From positions 62,001-126,000 of the forward strand of contig NZ_QKYU01000004.1 of assembly GCF_003253705.1 (NCBI RefSeq): a DNA stretch of 64,000 bases, given 5' to 3'. This document shows, one piece after another, positions 8,742 through 19,732 of the stretch. The stretch's first letter is position 1, and each line of letters begins with the position of its first letter. The stretch comes from Humitalea rosea (lineage in GTDB: Bacteria; Pseudomonadota; Alphaproteobacteria; Acetobacterales; Acetobacteraceae). Below the pieces are notes generated by a model that was not told the origin of the DNA, did no database searches, and saw nothing but the letters and a program-made list of their open reading frames with translations. The translations under genes and the position numbers were made by a program.

Positions 8742-9109
8742 ATGCTGCGCTTCACCAAGGACCATGAATGGGTCAGCCTGGACGGCACCCTCGCCACCGT
8801 CGGCATCACCGACCATGCGCAGACGGCACTCGGCGACGTCGTCTTCGTCGACCTTCCCGAAGCTGGGCGCGAGGTCGAGGCCAATGAGGCCGTCGCCGTC
8901 GTCGAAAGCGTCAAGGCCGCCTCGGACGTCTATGCCCCGCTGGCCGGGCGCATCACCGAGAGCAATGCGGCGCTGTCCGACGAACCCGCGCTGGTGAACA
9001 GCGACCCCGCCGGGGCCGGCTGGTTCTTCCGCATGGAACTGGCCGACGCCGCCGCCTTCGACGATCTGCTCGATCAGGACGCCTACACCGCCTATGTGGA
9101 GAGCCTGTG

Positions 9110-9110
<1 letters not shown>
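8742..9110 (+). CDS. gcvH: glycine cleavage system H-protein
   Basis: A 122-residue lipoyl carrier protein that shuttles the aminomethyl group between the P, T and L proteins. The lipoylation site is Lys58 in [14 protein letters not shown], the family's invariant context. Size is normal. It starts 11 bases after gcvT, and its TGA stop overlaps the gcvP ATG (TGATG), consistent with coupled translation in one operon under glycine riboswitch control. The L-protein (dihydrolipoyl dehydrogenase) is not in this window and is presumably shared with other complexes. Confidence 0.97.
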
Positions 9111-11985
<2,875 letters not shown>

Positions 11986-11989
<4 letters not shown>

Positions 11990-12552
11990 GCGCGGACGCG
12001 CCCGGCTGGGATCTGGTCTCGGAACGCAGCCTCGTCCGGGACCGCTGGATCGACCTGCGTGCCCAGTGCTGCCGCGCCCCGGACGGGGCGGTGCTGGACC
12101 CGTATTATGTCCAGCTCTACCCCGATTGGGTGCATGTCGTGGCGCTGACCGCCGATGACCGGCTGGTGCTGGTGCGGCAATGGCGCCAGGGCATCGGCGC
12201 CTGGGTCACGGAACTGCCCGGCGGGGTGATCGACCCCGGCGAGGACCCGGTGACCGCGGGGATGCGCGAATTGCGCGAGGAGACCGGCTTCGGCGCCGCC
12301 GGCGCCCGCCACATCGCCGCCCGTTCGCCCGAGCCCGCCAAATTCAACAATCGCGTGCATACCGTCATCGCCCTGGATGCCGAGGTTGTCGCCGCCCCGC
12401 ATCGCGAGCCGGGCGAGACCATGAGCGTGCTGCTGCGCCCGGTGGCCGAGGTCCTCGCTGAAATGGGCGAGGGGGGCGGCATCGGCCATGCGACCCATGT
12501 CGCGGGGCTCTATACCGCTTTGCTCGCACTGGGGCGGCTCGGGCTGCGGTAA
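11986..12552 (+). CDS. NUDIX hydrolase
   Basis: A 188-residue NUDIX protein with a complete box GX5EX7REUXEEXGU at residues 80-102 (G80, E86, REL at 94-96, EE at 98-99). The upstream part ([14 protein letters not shown], then [10 protein letters not shown]) resembles ADP-ribose/nucleoside-diphosphate-sugar pyrophosphatases. The start is taken as GTG at 11986 because it overlaps the gcvP stop by four bases (GTGA), which implies translational coupling. The frame reads further upstream inside gcvP, but that is a shadow. Substrate is not predictable. Its position makes it the fourth gene of the glycine operon, an unexpected partner. Confidence 0.88.
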
Positions 12553-12569
12553 CTGCTGGCATCCTGTCG

Positions 12570-12583
12570 TGCTGCACTGCAAA
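12570..12583. promoter_or_regulatory. candidate PhaR-like operator (TGCTGC-N3-GCA)
   Basis: TGCTGCACTGCAAA is identical to the distal element upstream of the phasin gene (read there on the minus strand). It sits in the 39-base gap before the THEP1-like gene, about 8 bases from its ATG. The match is to the TGC-rich half-sites described for alphaproteobacterial PhaR; function is inferred. Confidence 0.35.
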
Positions 12584-12591
12584 CTGCCGGC

Positions 12592-13065
12592 ATGGTGTTC
12601 GACTTCAGCCCCAGCGTCGCCGTCCTGACCGGGCCGGTGCATACCGGCAAGACCACCCGCCTGATGACGCGTGCGGTGACGGAGCCCAGCCTCGGCGGCA
12701 TCGTGAGCCCGCAGGAGGGTGCGACCCGCTGGTTCCGCGACCTGCGCGACCTCGCGGCGGTGCCCATGGATGCCAGCACCGAAGCGCCGGAGACCAGTGT
12801 GCAGCAGGTCGGCCGGTTCCGCTTCCGCACCGGTGCCTTCTACTGGGCGGCCGAGCGGATGGAGAGCGCATTCGCCAACCCCGCGCTGACGACGGTGGTG
12901 CTGGACGAGGTCGGACCGCTGGAACTGCGCGGCCTTGGCTTCGCGCCCTGGCTGCCGCGCTGGATCGAACAGCATAGCGACAGGCTGCTGCTGGTGGTAC
13001 GCGATGGTATCCTCAACGACGTGGTCAGTTGCTTCGGATTCGTCCCCTACCCGCAGTTGGATTGA
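12592..13065 (+). CDS. THEP1-like nucleoside-triphosphatase (P-loop NTPase)
   Basis: A 157-residue P-loop protein with Walker A GPVHTGKT at residues 14-21 and Walker B VVLDEVGPLEL at 102-112, the layout of the THEP1/NTPase_1 family, which hydrolyses NTPs slowly and has no settled cellular role. The family's segment about disclosing or transporting substrates (GGIVSPQ near 35-41) is present. Length is close to normal. Its TGA overlaps the rnhB ATG (TGATG). A short sequence identical to a phasin-promoter element lies just upstream, which would be odd for a housekeeping NTPase. Confidence 0.75.
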   Translation: MVFDFSPSVAVLTGPVHTGKTTRLMTRAVTEPSLGGIVSPQEGATRWFRDLRDLAAVPMDASTEAPETSVQQVGRFRFRTGAFYWAAERMESAFANPALTTVVLDEVGPLELRGLGFAPWLPRWIEQHSDRLLLVVRDGILNDVVSCFGFVPYPQLD

Positions 13066-13688
13066 TGCCCCCGGATTTCCTGCATGAGGCTGAGGCCGGC
13101 GGCCTCGTCGCCGGAGTCGATGAGGCGGGGCGCGGCCCGCTCGCGGGGCCCGTGCTGGCGGCGGCGGTCATCTTCCTCGGATGCCCCTCCCCCGCCCTGG
13201 CCGGGCTGATCGACGACAGCAAGCGGCTCAGCGCGCGGCATCGCCAGGACGCGCATGACGCGCTGCGCGCCGCCGCGCGAGACGGGCTGCTGCATTTCGC
13301 GATCGGCGCGGCATCGGCCACCGAGATCGGGCGGCTGAACATCCTGCGCGCGACGCATCTGGCCATGGCGCGCGCCGTCGCGCGGCTCGCGGTGGTGCCG
13401 GGGCTGGTGCTGGTCGATGGCAACCAGCCCCCGGTGTTGGCGGTGCCGCTGCGCTGCCTCGTCGGCGGCGATGCGCTCAGCCTGTCGATCGCCGCGGCCT
13501 CGATCCTCGCCAAGGTCACGCGCGACCGCTGCATGGCGCGGCTGCATCCGCGGTGGCCGGGCTATGGCTTCGCCTCCCACCAGGGCTATCCCACGCTGAT
13601 GCACCGGACCGTGCTGGCCGAGATCGGCCCCTGCCCGCACCACCGCCGCGGCTTCGCGCCGGTAGAGGCCGCCTACGCCGCCGCTTGA
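13065..13688 (+). CDS. rnhB: ribonuclease HII
   Basis: A 207-residue type 2 RNase H that removes single ribonucleotides and RNA primers from DNA. The catalytic acidic pair is Asp19-Glu20 in GVDEAGRGPLAGPV, with the third acidic residue Asp118 in LVLVDGN. The C-terminal YGFASHQGYPT block is typical. The ATG at 13065 overlaps the stop of the NTPase gene and gives the usual N-terminus; an ATG further upstream at 13029 would add twelve residues lying inside the previous gene. In many alphaproteobacteria rnhB directly precedes the ccrM methyltransferase, as here. Confidence 0.95.
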   Translation: MPPDFLHEAEAGGLVAGVDEAGRGPLAGPVLAAAVIFLGCPSPALAGLIDDSKRLSARHRQDAHDALRAAARDGLLHFAIGAASATEIGRLNILRATHLAMARAVARLAVVPGLVLVDGNQPPVLAVPLRCLVGGDALSLSIAAASILAKVTRDRCMARLHPRWPGYGFASHQGYPTLMHRTVLAEIGPCPHHRRGFAPVEAAYAAA

Positions 13689-13694
13689 CGCCGC

Positions 13695-13727
13695 GACTCG
13701 GGAGACTCATGGTCGGGTTGCCGATTC
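13695..13727. promoter_or_regulatory. cluster of three GANTC sites upstream of ccrM
   Basis: GACTC at 13695-13699, GACTC at 13704-13708 and GATTC at 13723-13727 fall within 33 bases of the 57-base rnhB-ccrM gap. GANTC is the sequence methylated by CcrM. In Caulobacter the ccrM promoter region also carries GANTC sites and responds to methylation. A TTGACG at 13685-13690 could serve as a -35 element, but no convincing -10 is seen. Confidence 0.6.
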
Positions 13728-13745
13728 GCGAAAAAAGGGCTAAGC

Positions 13746-14834
13746 GTGGGGACCCTGCTCGATTTGCCGCTGGATGAGGTGCTGTGTGGCGACAGCCTCG
13801 AAGTTCTGCGCCGGCTGCCGCCCGCCTCTGTGCATGCGATCTTCGCCGACCCGCCCTACAACCTTCAGCTCAAGGGCACCTTGCGCCGGCCGGATGACAG
13901 CCTGGTGGACGGTGTGGATGACGAGTGGGACCGCTTCGCGGACCTGCCCACCTATGACGCCTTCACCCGCGCCTGGCTGACCGAATGCCGCCGGGTGCTG
14001 CGGCGGGACGGCACGATCTGGGTGATGGGGGCCTACCACAACGTCTTCCGCCTGGGTGCGGCTTTGCAGGACATGGGGTTCTGGATCCTCAACGACGTGA
14101 TCTGGCGCAAGGCCAATCCGATGCCGAATTTCCGCGGCCGGCGCTTCACCAATGCGCATGAGACCCTGGTCTGGGCCGCGCGCGATCCGGCCAGCAAGTA
14201 TCGCTTCAACTACCAGGCGATGAAGACGCTGAACGACGACACCCAGATGCGCAGCGACTGGTACATCCCGCTCTGCACCGGGCATGAACGGCTGCGCGAT
14301 GCCGCGGGCGACAAGCTGCACCCGACCCAGAAGCCGGAGGCGCTGCTGCACCGGGTGATCCTGGCCAGCACCAATGCGGGCGAGATCATCCTCGACCCCT
14401 TCCTCGGCACCGGCACCACCGCGGCGGTGGCGCGGCGGATGGGGCGGCGCTTCATCGGCATCGAACGCGACCCCGGCTATGCCGCGGCCGCCCGCGCCCG
14501 CATCGCCGCCGTGGTGCCATTGCCGGAGAGTGCGGCCCTGGCACTGCCCTCCAAGCGCGAACAGCCACGGCTTGCCTTCGGCGTGCTGGTGGAACGCGGG
14601 CTGGTTCCGCCCGGATCGCGGCTGAGCGACCGCCAGCGCCGCTGGTCGGCCGAGGTCGGTGTGGATGGCACGCTGCGCTGCGGCACCGCCACGGGCTCGA
14701 TCCATTCGGTGGGTGCCGCGGTGCAGGAGGCCCCCTCCTGCAACGGCTGGACCTTCTGGCATGTCGAGACATCGGGCGGCGGGCTGCGCGTGCTGGATGC
14801 CTATCGGGAGGAAGCCCTCGCCGCGCAGGCCTGA
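13746..14834 (+). CDS. ccrM: CcrM-type adenine DNA methyltransferase (GANTC)
   Basis: A 362-residue beta-class N6-adenine methyltransferase. The catalytic DPPY is at residues 35-38 and precedes the SAM-binding motif DPFLGTGTT at 217-225, the beta-class order. A C-terminal domain of about 100 residues (from LAFGVLVERGLV) matches the extra DNA-binding RAMA domain of CcrM. CcrM methylates GANTC after replication and couples transcription to the cell cycle. It starts at GTG 13746 after a weak ribosome-binding site. Three GANTC sites lie directly upstream, suggesting autoregulation. Confidence 0.93.
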   Translation: MGTLLDLPLDEVLCGDSLEVLRRLPPASVHAIFADPPYNLQLKGTLRRPDDSLVDGVDDEWDRFADLPTYDAFTRAWLTECRRVLRRDGTIWVMGAYHNVFRLGAALQDMGFWILNDVIWRKANPMPNFRGRRFTNAHETLVWAARDPASKYRFNYQAMKTLNDDTQMRSDWYIPLCTGHERLRDAAGDKLHPTQKPEALLHRVILASTNAGEIILDPFLGTGTTAAVARRMGRRFIGIERDPGYAAAARARIAAVVPLPESAALALPSKREQPRLAFGVLVERGLVPPGSRLSDRQRRWSAEVGVDGTLRCGTATGSIHSVGAAVQEAPSCNGWTFWHVETSGGGLRVLDAYREEALAAQA

Positions 14835-14842
14835 TCCGTCGC

Positions 14843-14867
14843 GCAACCAACCCCTGCTCACTGCGTT
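14843..14867 (+). promoter_or_regulatory. putative EcfG-type general stress promoter of csbD
   Basis: GCAAC at 14843-14847 is followed after 16 bases by CGTT at 14864-14867. The alphaproteobacterial EcfG consensus is GGAAC-N16/17-CGTT, so only one -35 base differs. The predicted start lies about 50 bases before the csbD ATG, and CsbD proteins are classic general-stress genes. Confidence 0.4.
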
Positions 14868-14921
14868 TATCGAGTGATCCGGCGCTTCCCGCCGGACCGG
14901 AACATCAACGGAGAGCACTCC

Positions 14922-15113
14922 ATGACCAGCACTGGTGACAAGGCCAAGGGCCTCGCGAACGAAGCCGTGGGCAATGTGAAGCAGGGCGTCGGCAAGATGA
15001 CCGGCGACAAGGAAATGCAGGCTGACGGCATTGTGCAGGAGCGCAAGGGCGAGGCCCAGCAGGCGGTCGGCAAGGCCAAGGACGCCGTGAAGAACCTCGT
15101 CGACAAGGCCTGA
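14922..15113 (+). CDS. CsbD family stress-response protein
   Basis: A 63-residue, lysine/glutamate/alanine-rich hydrophilic protein with the CsbD pattern: a DKAKGLANEAVGNVKQGVGK helix followed by ERKGEAQQAVGKAKDAVK. CsbD proteins are small four-helix stress proteins of unknown biochemical role, commonly under general stress sigma factors. ATG 14922 is preceded by GGAGAGC. An upstream in-frame ATG at 14874 would add sixteen residues unlike the family. An EcfG-like promoter lies upstream and a terminator hairpin directly downstream, so it looks like a single-gene unit. Confidence 0.9.
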   Translation: MTSTGDKAKGLANEAVGNVKQGVGKMTGDKEMQADGIVQERKGEAQQAVGKAKDAVKNLVDKA

Positions 15114-15138
15114 CGCCAGCGCCTGTCAACGAAAGGGA

Positions 15139-15169
15139 GGGGGACGGCAGCAATGCCGCCCCCTTCTTT
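15139..15169 (+). terminator. rho-independent terminator after csbD
   Basis: GGGGGACGGCA at 15139-15149 pairs with TGCCGCCCCC at 15154-15163 with a single bulged A and a GCAA loop, followed by TTCTTT. It ends at the stop codon of the convergent AhpD-like gene and may act on both strands. Confidence 0.85.
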
Positions 15170-15515
15170 ATGCGGGCGGCAGATCCGCCCGGTCGAGGGC
15201 GTGCAGCGAAAAGGTCAGCGCCGCGCCCGCATTGAGGGCGATGGCGACGCCCAGGGCCTCGGCCATTTCCGCCTTGGTCGCACCGGCCTTCAAAGCCTTG
15301 GCCACATGCGCGTCCAGACAGCCATCGCAGCGGGTGGTGACGGCCACGGCCAAGGCGATCAGCTCGCGCGTCTTGGCATCCAGATGCTGCGTCTTCGCCG
15401 CACCCGCGCTCAACGCGCCGAACCCCTTCATGAGTTCGGGGTGCAGCCGGGTCATATCCTTGCCCTGCACGCGCAGCGCGGCGTTATAGGCGGGCCAGTC
15501 CTTCACGGCACTCAT
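15168..15515 (-). CDS. carboxymuconolactone decarboxylase/AhpD-like protein
   Basis: A 115-residue all-helical CMD-family protein. The redox motif is Cys63-x-x-Cys66 with His70 in TTRCDGCLDAHV, the arrangement of AhpD-like alkylhydroperoxidases rather than of true carboxymuconolactone decarboxylases. A role in peroxide or disulfide chemistry is therefore likely, with partner unknown. The start is set at ATG 15515, which has GGGAG upstream; an earlier ATG at 15566 would lie inside the clpA terminator. It is downstream of clpA but separated from it by a strong terminator. Confidence 0.88.
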   Translation of the reverse strand: MSAVKDWPAYNAALRVQGKDMTRLHPELMKGFGALSAGAAKTQHLDAKTRELIALAVAVTTRCDGCLDAHVAKALKAGATKAEMAEALGVAIALNAGAALTFSLHALDRADLPPA

Positions 15516-15528
15516 TCCATTCTCCCAC

Positions 15529-15560
15529 AAAAAAAGCGCGGCCATTGCGGACCGCGCTTT
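15529..15560 (-). terminator. rho-independent terminator after clpA
   Basis: AAAGCGCGG at 15533-15541 pairs perfectly with CCGCGCTTT at 15552-15560 around a ten-base loop. On the minus strand the stem is followed by a run of seven T (the A-run at 15529-15535). It is a textbook terminator 24 bases after the clpA stop. Confidence 0.93.
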
Positions 15561-15583
15561 CTTCATATGGGAGGCGGGGAGCC

Positions 15584-17932
15584 TTATTCGACGGCTTCCG
15601 GTTCCTTTTCCGAATCCCCGTCAGGCCCGGCCTCGGGCTTCGGCAGGGCCGGCGGCGGTGCCTCGGTGTAGTCGAAGGCAAGCGCGCCATCCTTGAGCTG
15701 CACCTTCACCGAGCCACCCTTCACCAGGCGGCCGAACAACAGCTCCTCGGCCAGCGGCTTCTTGATCGTCTCCTGGATCACCCGGGCCAGCGGCCGGGCG
15801 CCATAGAGCGGATCGTAGCCGCGTTCCGCCAGCCATTCGCGGGCGGCCGAGGACAGTTCGATGGTCACGTTGCGATCCGCGAGCTGGGCTTCCAGCTGCA
15901 TCACGAACTTGTCCACGACCCGGCCCACGACTTCCTGCGACAGCGCGGCGAAGGGCACCACCGCATCCAGCCGGTTGCGGAACTCGGGGGTGAACATGCG
16001 CTTGATCGCATCCTCATCCTCGCCGGTGCGGACGTCGCGACCGAAGCCGATGGTCGGCTTGGCCATGTCGGCCGCGCCGGCATTGGTGGTCATGATCAGC
16101 ACGACATTGCGGAAATCGACCGTCTTGCCGTTGTGGTCGGTCAGCTTCCCATGGTCCATGACCTGCAACAGGATGTTGTAGAGGTCCTGGTGGGCCTTCT
16201 CGATCTCATCGAGCAGCAGCACCGCATGGGGATGCTGGTCGATGCTGTCGGTCAGCAGGCCGCCCTGGTCGAAGCCGACATAGCCCGGGGGCGCGCCGAT
16301 CAGCCGGGAGATGCTGTGCCGCTCCATGTATTCCGACATGTCGAAGCGGATCAGCTCGATCCCCAGCACCTTGGCCAGTTGCTTGGCGACCTCGGTCTTG
16401 CCGACGCCGGTCGGGCCACTGAACAGATAGTTGCCGATCGGCTTTTCCATGTCGCGCAGCCCGGCGCGGGAGAGCTTGATCGCCGCCGAAAGGGCGTCGA
16501 TCGCGCGATCCTGGCCGAAGACCATCGACTTCAGGTCGCGCTCCAGGGTCCGCAGCGTCTCCTTGTCGTCGGAGGAGACCGACTTGGGCGGAATGCGGGC
16601 GATCTTGGCGACGATGTCCTCGACGTCCTTGAGCGTCACCGTCTTCCTGCGCTTGTTCTCCGGCAGCAGCATCCGCGAGGCGCCGACCTCATCGATCACG
16701 TCGATCGCCTTGTCCGGCAGCTTGCGGTCATGGATGTACTTGGCCGAAAGCTCGACCGCGGCGCGGATCGCCTCGGGGGTGTAGCGGACCTTGTGGTGCT
16801 TCTCGTAGTTGGTCTTGAGCCCCTGGAGGATCTTGACCGCATCCTCGACCGAGGGCTCGTTCACATCGATCTTCTGGAAGCGGCGGACCAGCGCGCGGTC
16901 CTTCTCGAAGTGCTGGCGGTATTCCTTGTAGGTGGTGCTGCCGATGCAACGCAGCGTCCCCTGGGCAAGGGCGGGCTTGAGCAGGTTGGAGGCATCCATG
17001 GCCCCGCCCGAGGTCGCCCCGGCCCCGATCACCGTATGGATCTCGTCGATGAACAGGATGGAGCCCGGCTGGGCCTCCAACTCGTTCACCACGGCCTTCA
17101 GCCGCTCCTCGAAATCGCCGCGGTAGCGGGTGCCGGCGAGCAGGCTGCCCATGTCGAGCGCGAAGATCGTGGACTTCGCCAGCACCTCGGGCACGTCACC
17201 CTCGATGATGCGCTTGGCCAGGCCCTCGGCGATCGCGGTCTTGCCCACGCCGGGATCGCCGACATAAAGCGGGTTGTTCTTGGTCCGGCGGCAGAGGATC
17301 TGGATCGTCCGCTCGATCTCGGGGTCGCGGCCGATCAGCGGGTCGATCTTCCCGGCCATCGCCTTCTTGTTCAGGTTCACGCAGTAGTTGGTCAGCGCGT
17401 CCTGAGCCTTGCCGCGGACGGGGCGCTCCTTCTCCTCGGGCTCCTCCGGCCCGCCGCCATCCTTGGAACCGGTCGGTGGCCGCGCCTGGCTGCGCCCGGG
17501 GGATTTGGCGATGCCATGGCTGATGAAGTTGACGGCATCCAGCCGCGTCATGTCCTGCAGCTGCAGGAAATAGACGGCATGGCTCTCCCGCTCGGAGAAG
17601 AGGGCGACGAGCACATTGGCGCCCGAGACCTCATCCTTGCCGCTGGATTGCACATGGATGGCGGCGCGCTGGACGACGCGCTGGAAGCCGGCGGTCGGCT
17701 TCGGCTCCGCCCCGCGATCGGAGACCAGCCCGGCCAGATCCTTGTCGAGGAATTCACCGAGGTCGCGCTTCAACCGGTCCACATCGACGCCACAGGCGCG
17801 CAGGACGGTGGTGGCGTCGGTGTCTTCCGCCAAGGCCAGCAGAAGGTGTTCTAGTGTCGCATACTCATGTTTGCGGTCGTTCGCGAGACCGAGCGCCCGG
17901 TGGAGCGTCTGTTCGAGGTTGCGGGACAGCAT
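15584..17932 (-). CDS. clpA: ATP-dependent Clp protease ATP-binding subunit ClpA
   Basis: A 782-residue AAA+ unfoldase that feeds substrates to ClpP. It has the N-domain ([14 protein letters not shown], then [13 protein letters not shown]), a first AAA module with Walker [10 protein letters not shown] near residue 227, and a second with GPTGVGKTE near 507. There is no ClpB-type coiled-coil middle domain, and clpS is immediately upstream, which identifies ClpA. The start at ATG 17932 gives the standard N-terminus; the longer open frame to 18052 is not family-like. A 198-base leader separates it from clpS, with no element I recognise in it. Confidence 0.96.
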   Translation of the reverse strand: MLSRNLEQTLHRALGLANDRKHEYATLEHLLLALAEDTDATTVLRACGVDVDRLKRDLGEFLDKDLAGLVSDRGAEPKPTAGFQRVVQRAAIHVQSSGKDEVSGANVLVALFSERESHAVYFLQLQDMTRLDAVNFISHGIAKSPGRSQARPPTGSKDGGGPEEPEEKERPVRGKAQDALTNYCVNLNKKAMAGKIDPLIGRDPEIERTIQILCRRTKNNPLYVGDPGVGKTAIAEGLAKRIIEGDVPEVLAKSTIFALDMGSLLAGTRYRGDFEERLKAVVNELEAQPGSILFIDEIHTVIGAGATSGGAMDASNLLKPALAQGTLRCIGSTTYKEYRQHFEKDRALVRRFQKIDVNEPSVEDAVKILQGLKTNYEKHHKVRYTPEAIRAAVELSAKYIHDRKLPDKAIDVIDEVGASRMLLPENKRRKTVTLKDVEDIVAKIARIPPKSVSSDDKETLRTLERDLKSMVFGQDRAIDALSAAIKLSRAGLRDMEKPIGNYLFSGPTGVGKTEVAKQLAKVLGIELIRFDMSEYMERHSISRLIGAPPGYVGFDQGGLLTDSIDQHPHAVLLLDEIEKAHQDLYNILLQVMDHGKLTDHNGKTVDFRNVVLIMTTNAGAADMAKPTIGFGRDVRTGEDEDAIKRMFTPEFRNRLDAVVPFAALSQEVVGRVVDKFVMQLEAQLADRNVTIELSSAAREWLAERGYDPLYGARPLARVIQETIKKPLAEELLFGRLVKGGSVKVQLKDGALAFDYTEAPPPALPKPEAGPDGDSEKEPEAVE

Positions 17933-18130
17933 CGGCAGGCTCCCCTGAAGGGGCCGACGCGCCTCAGTGTCGCGCGGGCCCCGTGTCGTGTCATACACAT
18001 GTTGGCAGCTTCGGCGGGTAATGTTAGGCCCAGATTGTGGGCGAAATGCCAAACAGTCGCCACAAGATGTAACTCCCGTGACGCGAAGCGCCAGGCGGCC
18101 CTCCCCGCCCTGATGAAAACCGCCGTAGTT

Positions 18131-18562
18131 TCACTCTTTCTCGATGGTGCACTGGAGCGGATGCTGGTTCTGCCGCGCCAGGTCCATCACCTGGGTCACC
18201 TTGGTCTCTGCGACCTCATAGGTGAAAACGCCACAAACGCCGACGCCGCGCCGATGCACGTGCAGCATGATCCGCGTTGCTTCGTCCCGGTTCTTCTGAA
18301 AGAAGCGTTCGAGGACATGCACGACGAATTCCATCGGCGTGTAGTCGTCGTTCAGCATCAGCACCTTGTACATCGCGGGCTTACGGGTCTTCGGCCTGGT
18401 GCGTACGACAACGCCAGTATTGACGCCGTCACCACCATTGTTCTGGCCACCGCCGGGCGGGGCGTCGCTCGGGCCGGCGGCACGGATACCAGTCGCCTGG
18501 AGCAGCGCGGCATTGGCGCCGGCCAAAACGCCAGGGTCGAAACGGGTGGTGTGGTCGATCAT
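18131..18562 (-). CDS. clpS: ATP-dependent Clp protease adaptor ClpS
   Basis: ClpS delivers N-degron substrates to ClpA. The conserved domain occupies the C-terminal ~88 residues of this 143-residue call, from [19 protein letters not shown] to [11 protein letters not shown], and includes the [13 protein letters not shown] substrate-pocket helix. About 55 residues precede the domain and are low-complexity and Gly/Ala-rich ([10 protein letters not shown]), longer than in most ClpS proteins. ATG 18562 is used; GTG 18595, with AGGG upstream, is an equally reasonable start. It is followed on the same strand by clpA. Confidence 0.92.
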   Translation of the reverse strand: MIDHTTRFDPGVLAGANAALLQATGIRAAGPSDAPPGGGQNNGGDGVNTGVVVRTRPKTRKPAMYKVLMLNDDYTPMEFVVHVLERFFQKNRDEATRIMLHVHRRGVGVCGVFTYEVAETKVTQVMDLARQNQHPLQCTIEKE

Positions 18563-18622
18563 CGCCTTGGTGTCGGCTTTCGTCCGGGCCGTCACGCGGC
18601 CCTGCAATCGTGAAGTCCCCCG

Positions 18623-18653
18623 CCGGACATCCGGACAGGTGCGACTGTCCCGG
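18623..18653 (-). other. two mutually exclusive hairpins in the clpS leader
   Basis: CCGGACATCCGG at 18623-18634 forms one short hairpin, while CCGGACAG at 18631-18638 pairs with CTGTCCCGG at 18645-18653 (one bulge) to form another. They share bases 18631-18634, so only one can form at a time. They sit between the putative promoter and the start of clpS; a switching role is speculation. Confidence 0.3.
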
Positions 18654-18673
18654 AAGACAGCACCGCAATGCAC

Positions 18674-18703
18674 ATCATATCGGCACCGCCCCCCAAGAGT
18701 GAA
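18674..18703 (-). promoter_or_regulatory. putative promoter of clpS
   Basis: On the minus strand TTCACT (18698-18703) is followed after 18 bases by TATGAT (18674-18679), one base from the -10 consensus. It lies about 110 bases upstream of the clpS start. Confidence 0.4.
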
Positions 18704-18809
18704 GGGTCGTTTGTGCCCGGAATGCGCGTTGCAGCCCCGGGGAGGACGGAGGGGCCGCCAAATGCCGACGCCGGCCACGGGGGTGAACCCGGGCCGGCGT
18801 CAAGCGCGT

Positions 18810-18834
18810 GGAGAGGCGGCATCACCGCCCCTCC
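18810..18834 (-). terminator. hairpin downstream of the phasin gene, possible terminator
   Basis: GGAGAGGCGG at 18810-18819 pairs with CCGCCCCTCC at 18825-18834 with one A-C mismatch around a five-base loop, 12 bases after the phasin stop. There is no T-run, so it may act as a weak terminator or a 3'-end stabiliser. Confidence 0.35.
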
Positions 18835-18846
18835 GATGGGTCGGTC

Positions 18847-19407
18847 TCAGGCCGCGAGGGGCTTGGACACCTTCTCGAAGGCGACCGTCACGCGGGCGGC
18901 GATCGGAGCGGAGGAGGTCTCGACCAGCTTGATCGAGGCTTCCTGCAGCTTGGCGCCTTCGCTCATCGCGCGCTCCATGCCGGCCTTGGCGAAGGCGGAC
19001 TGCACGTCGGCGGCTTCCTTCAGCGACTTCACGGCGGCGAGCGCCTTGGCGCTTTCCACGGCGTGGTCGGCCATGCCCTGCAGCATCGCGAAGGCCTGCT
19101 TGCCGAGGTCCTGCACGCCGGCCATGTAGACCTGGGTCGCGCGGGTCAGCGCCTCGACATTGCCGCGGCTGAAGTCCATCGCGTCCTGCGCGGCCTTCAT
19201 CAGGTCCTCGGCCGACTTGGAGGCCTGGGCAACGCCCTGCTCCATCGCGGCGCGGGCCTGGGTGGCACCGTCGGTCATCAGCTTCTGGGCGCGGGCGCTG
19301 CCCTCTTCGACCATCTTCTTGCCCTGCGCCACGCCGGCGGCGGTCGTCTCGGTCGCGATCCGGGCAACCTTCTCGGCGGGATTGGTCTTGCTCGTGGTCT
19401 CAGCCAT
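18847..19407 (-). CDS. phasin family protein
   Basis: A 186-residue amphipathic, mostly helical protein rich in Ala, Glu, Lys and Met, with the phasin core (AKSAEDLMKAAQDAMDFSRG, QVYMAGVQDLGKQAF). Phasins coat polyhydroxyalkanoate granules and control their number and size, so the host probably makes PHA, although no synthase is in this window. A RBS (GGAGAATTCCC) precedes the ATG at 19407. Its promoter region holds two TGCTGC-type inverted repeats that fit the PHA regulator PhaR. Confidence 0.9.
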   Translation of the reverse strand: MAETTSKTNPAEKVARIATETTAAGVAQGKKMVEEGSARAQKLMTDGATQARAAMEQGVAQASKSAEDLMKAAQDAMDFSRGNVEALTRATQVYMAGVQDLGKQAFAMLQGMADHAVESAKALAAVKSLKEAADVQSAFAKAGMERAMSEGAKLQEASIKLVETSSAPIAARVTVAFEKVSKPLAA

Positions 19408-19474
19408 GGGAATTCTCCGTCACCTGTTTCAGGACCGGCCGACATGGCCCGGGCCCGTGCGGCAGCCAGTTCTT

Positions 19475-19547
19475 TGCTGCACCGCAGCACGAGACAGATA
19501 TGCCGATCGCCAGCCCATAACGCAAGGAGTTTTTTTGCAGTGCAGCA
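19475..19547 (-). promoter_or_regulatory. phasin promoter flanked by two PhaR-like operators
   Basis: On the minus strand a TTGCGT -35 (19520-19525) and a CATATC -10 (19497-19502) are spaced 17 bases apart. A perfect inverted repeat TGCTGC-N3-GCAGCA at 19475-19489 covers the expected start of transcription, and a second related site (TTGCAGTGCAGCA, 19535-19547) lies just upstream of the -35. The PhaR operator reported in Rhodobacter is CTGC-N3-GCAG, which the first site matches exactly. Repression released by PHA binding to PhaR is the family model; here it is inferred. The rest of the 325-base gap to the carboxypeptidase gene holds nothing I recognise. Confidence 0.6.
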
Positions 19548-19732
19548 TAAGGCCGATACCGGACGATCGGTCGCGCCGCCGCATCCAAAAGCGAAGACGA
19601 AGCGGCCAAAGCCTTGAATCAGCCTAATGTTCCTCAAACGTTCAGGATGACGCCAGACGCCGGCAAAGGGTAGCTTGCAACCTATGAGGGCGTCCGCAGG
19701 GGGTGGGCCCCAAGAAAACCTGGCGGATCGGC

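Noticed and set aside
15545-17854. 769-codon plus-strand frame opposite clpA
   Set aside because: Antisense shadow crossing the clpA terminator; residues are Asp/His/Arg-rich without domain structure.
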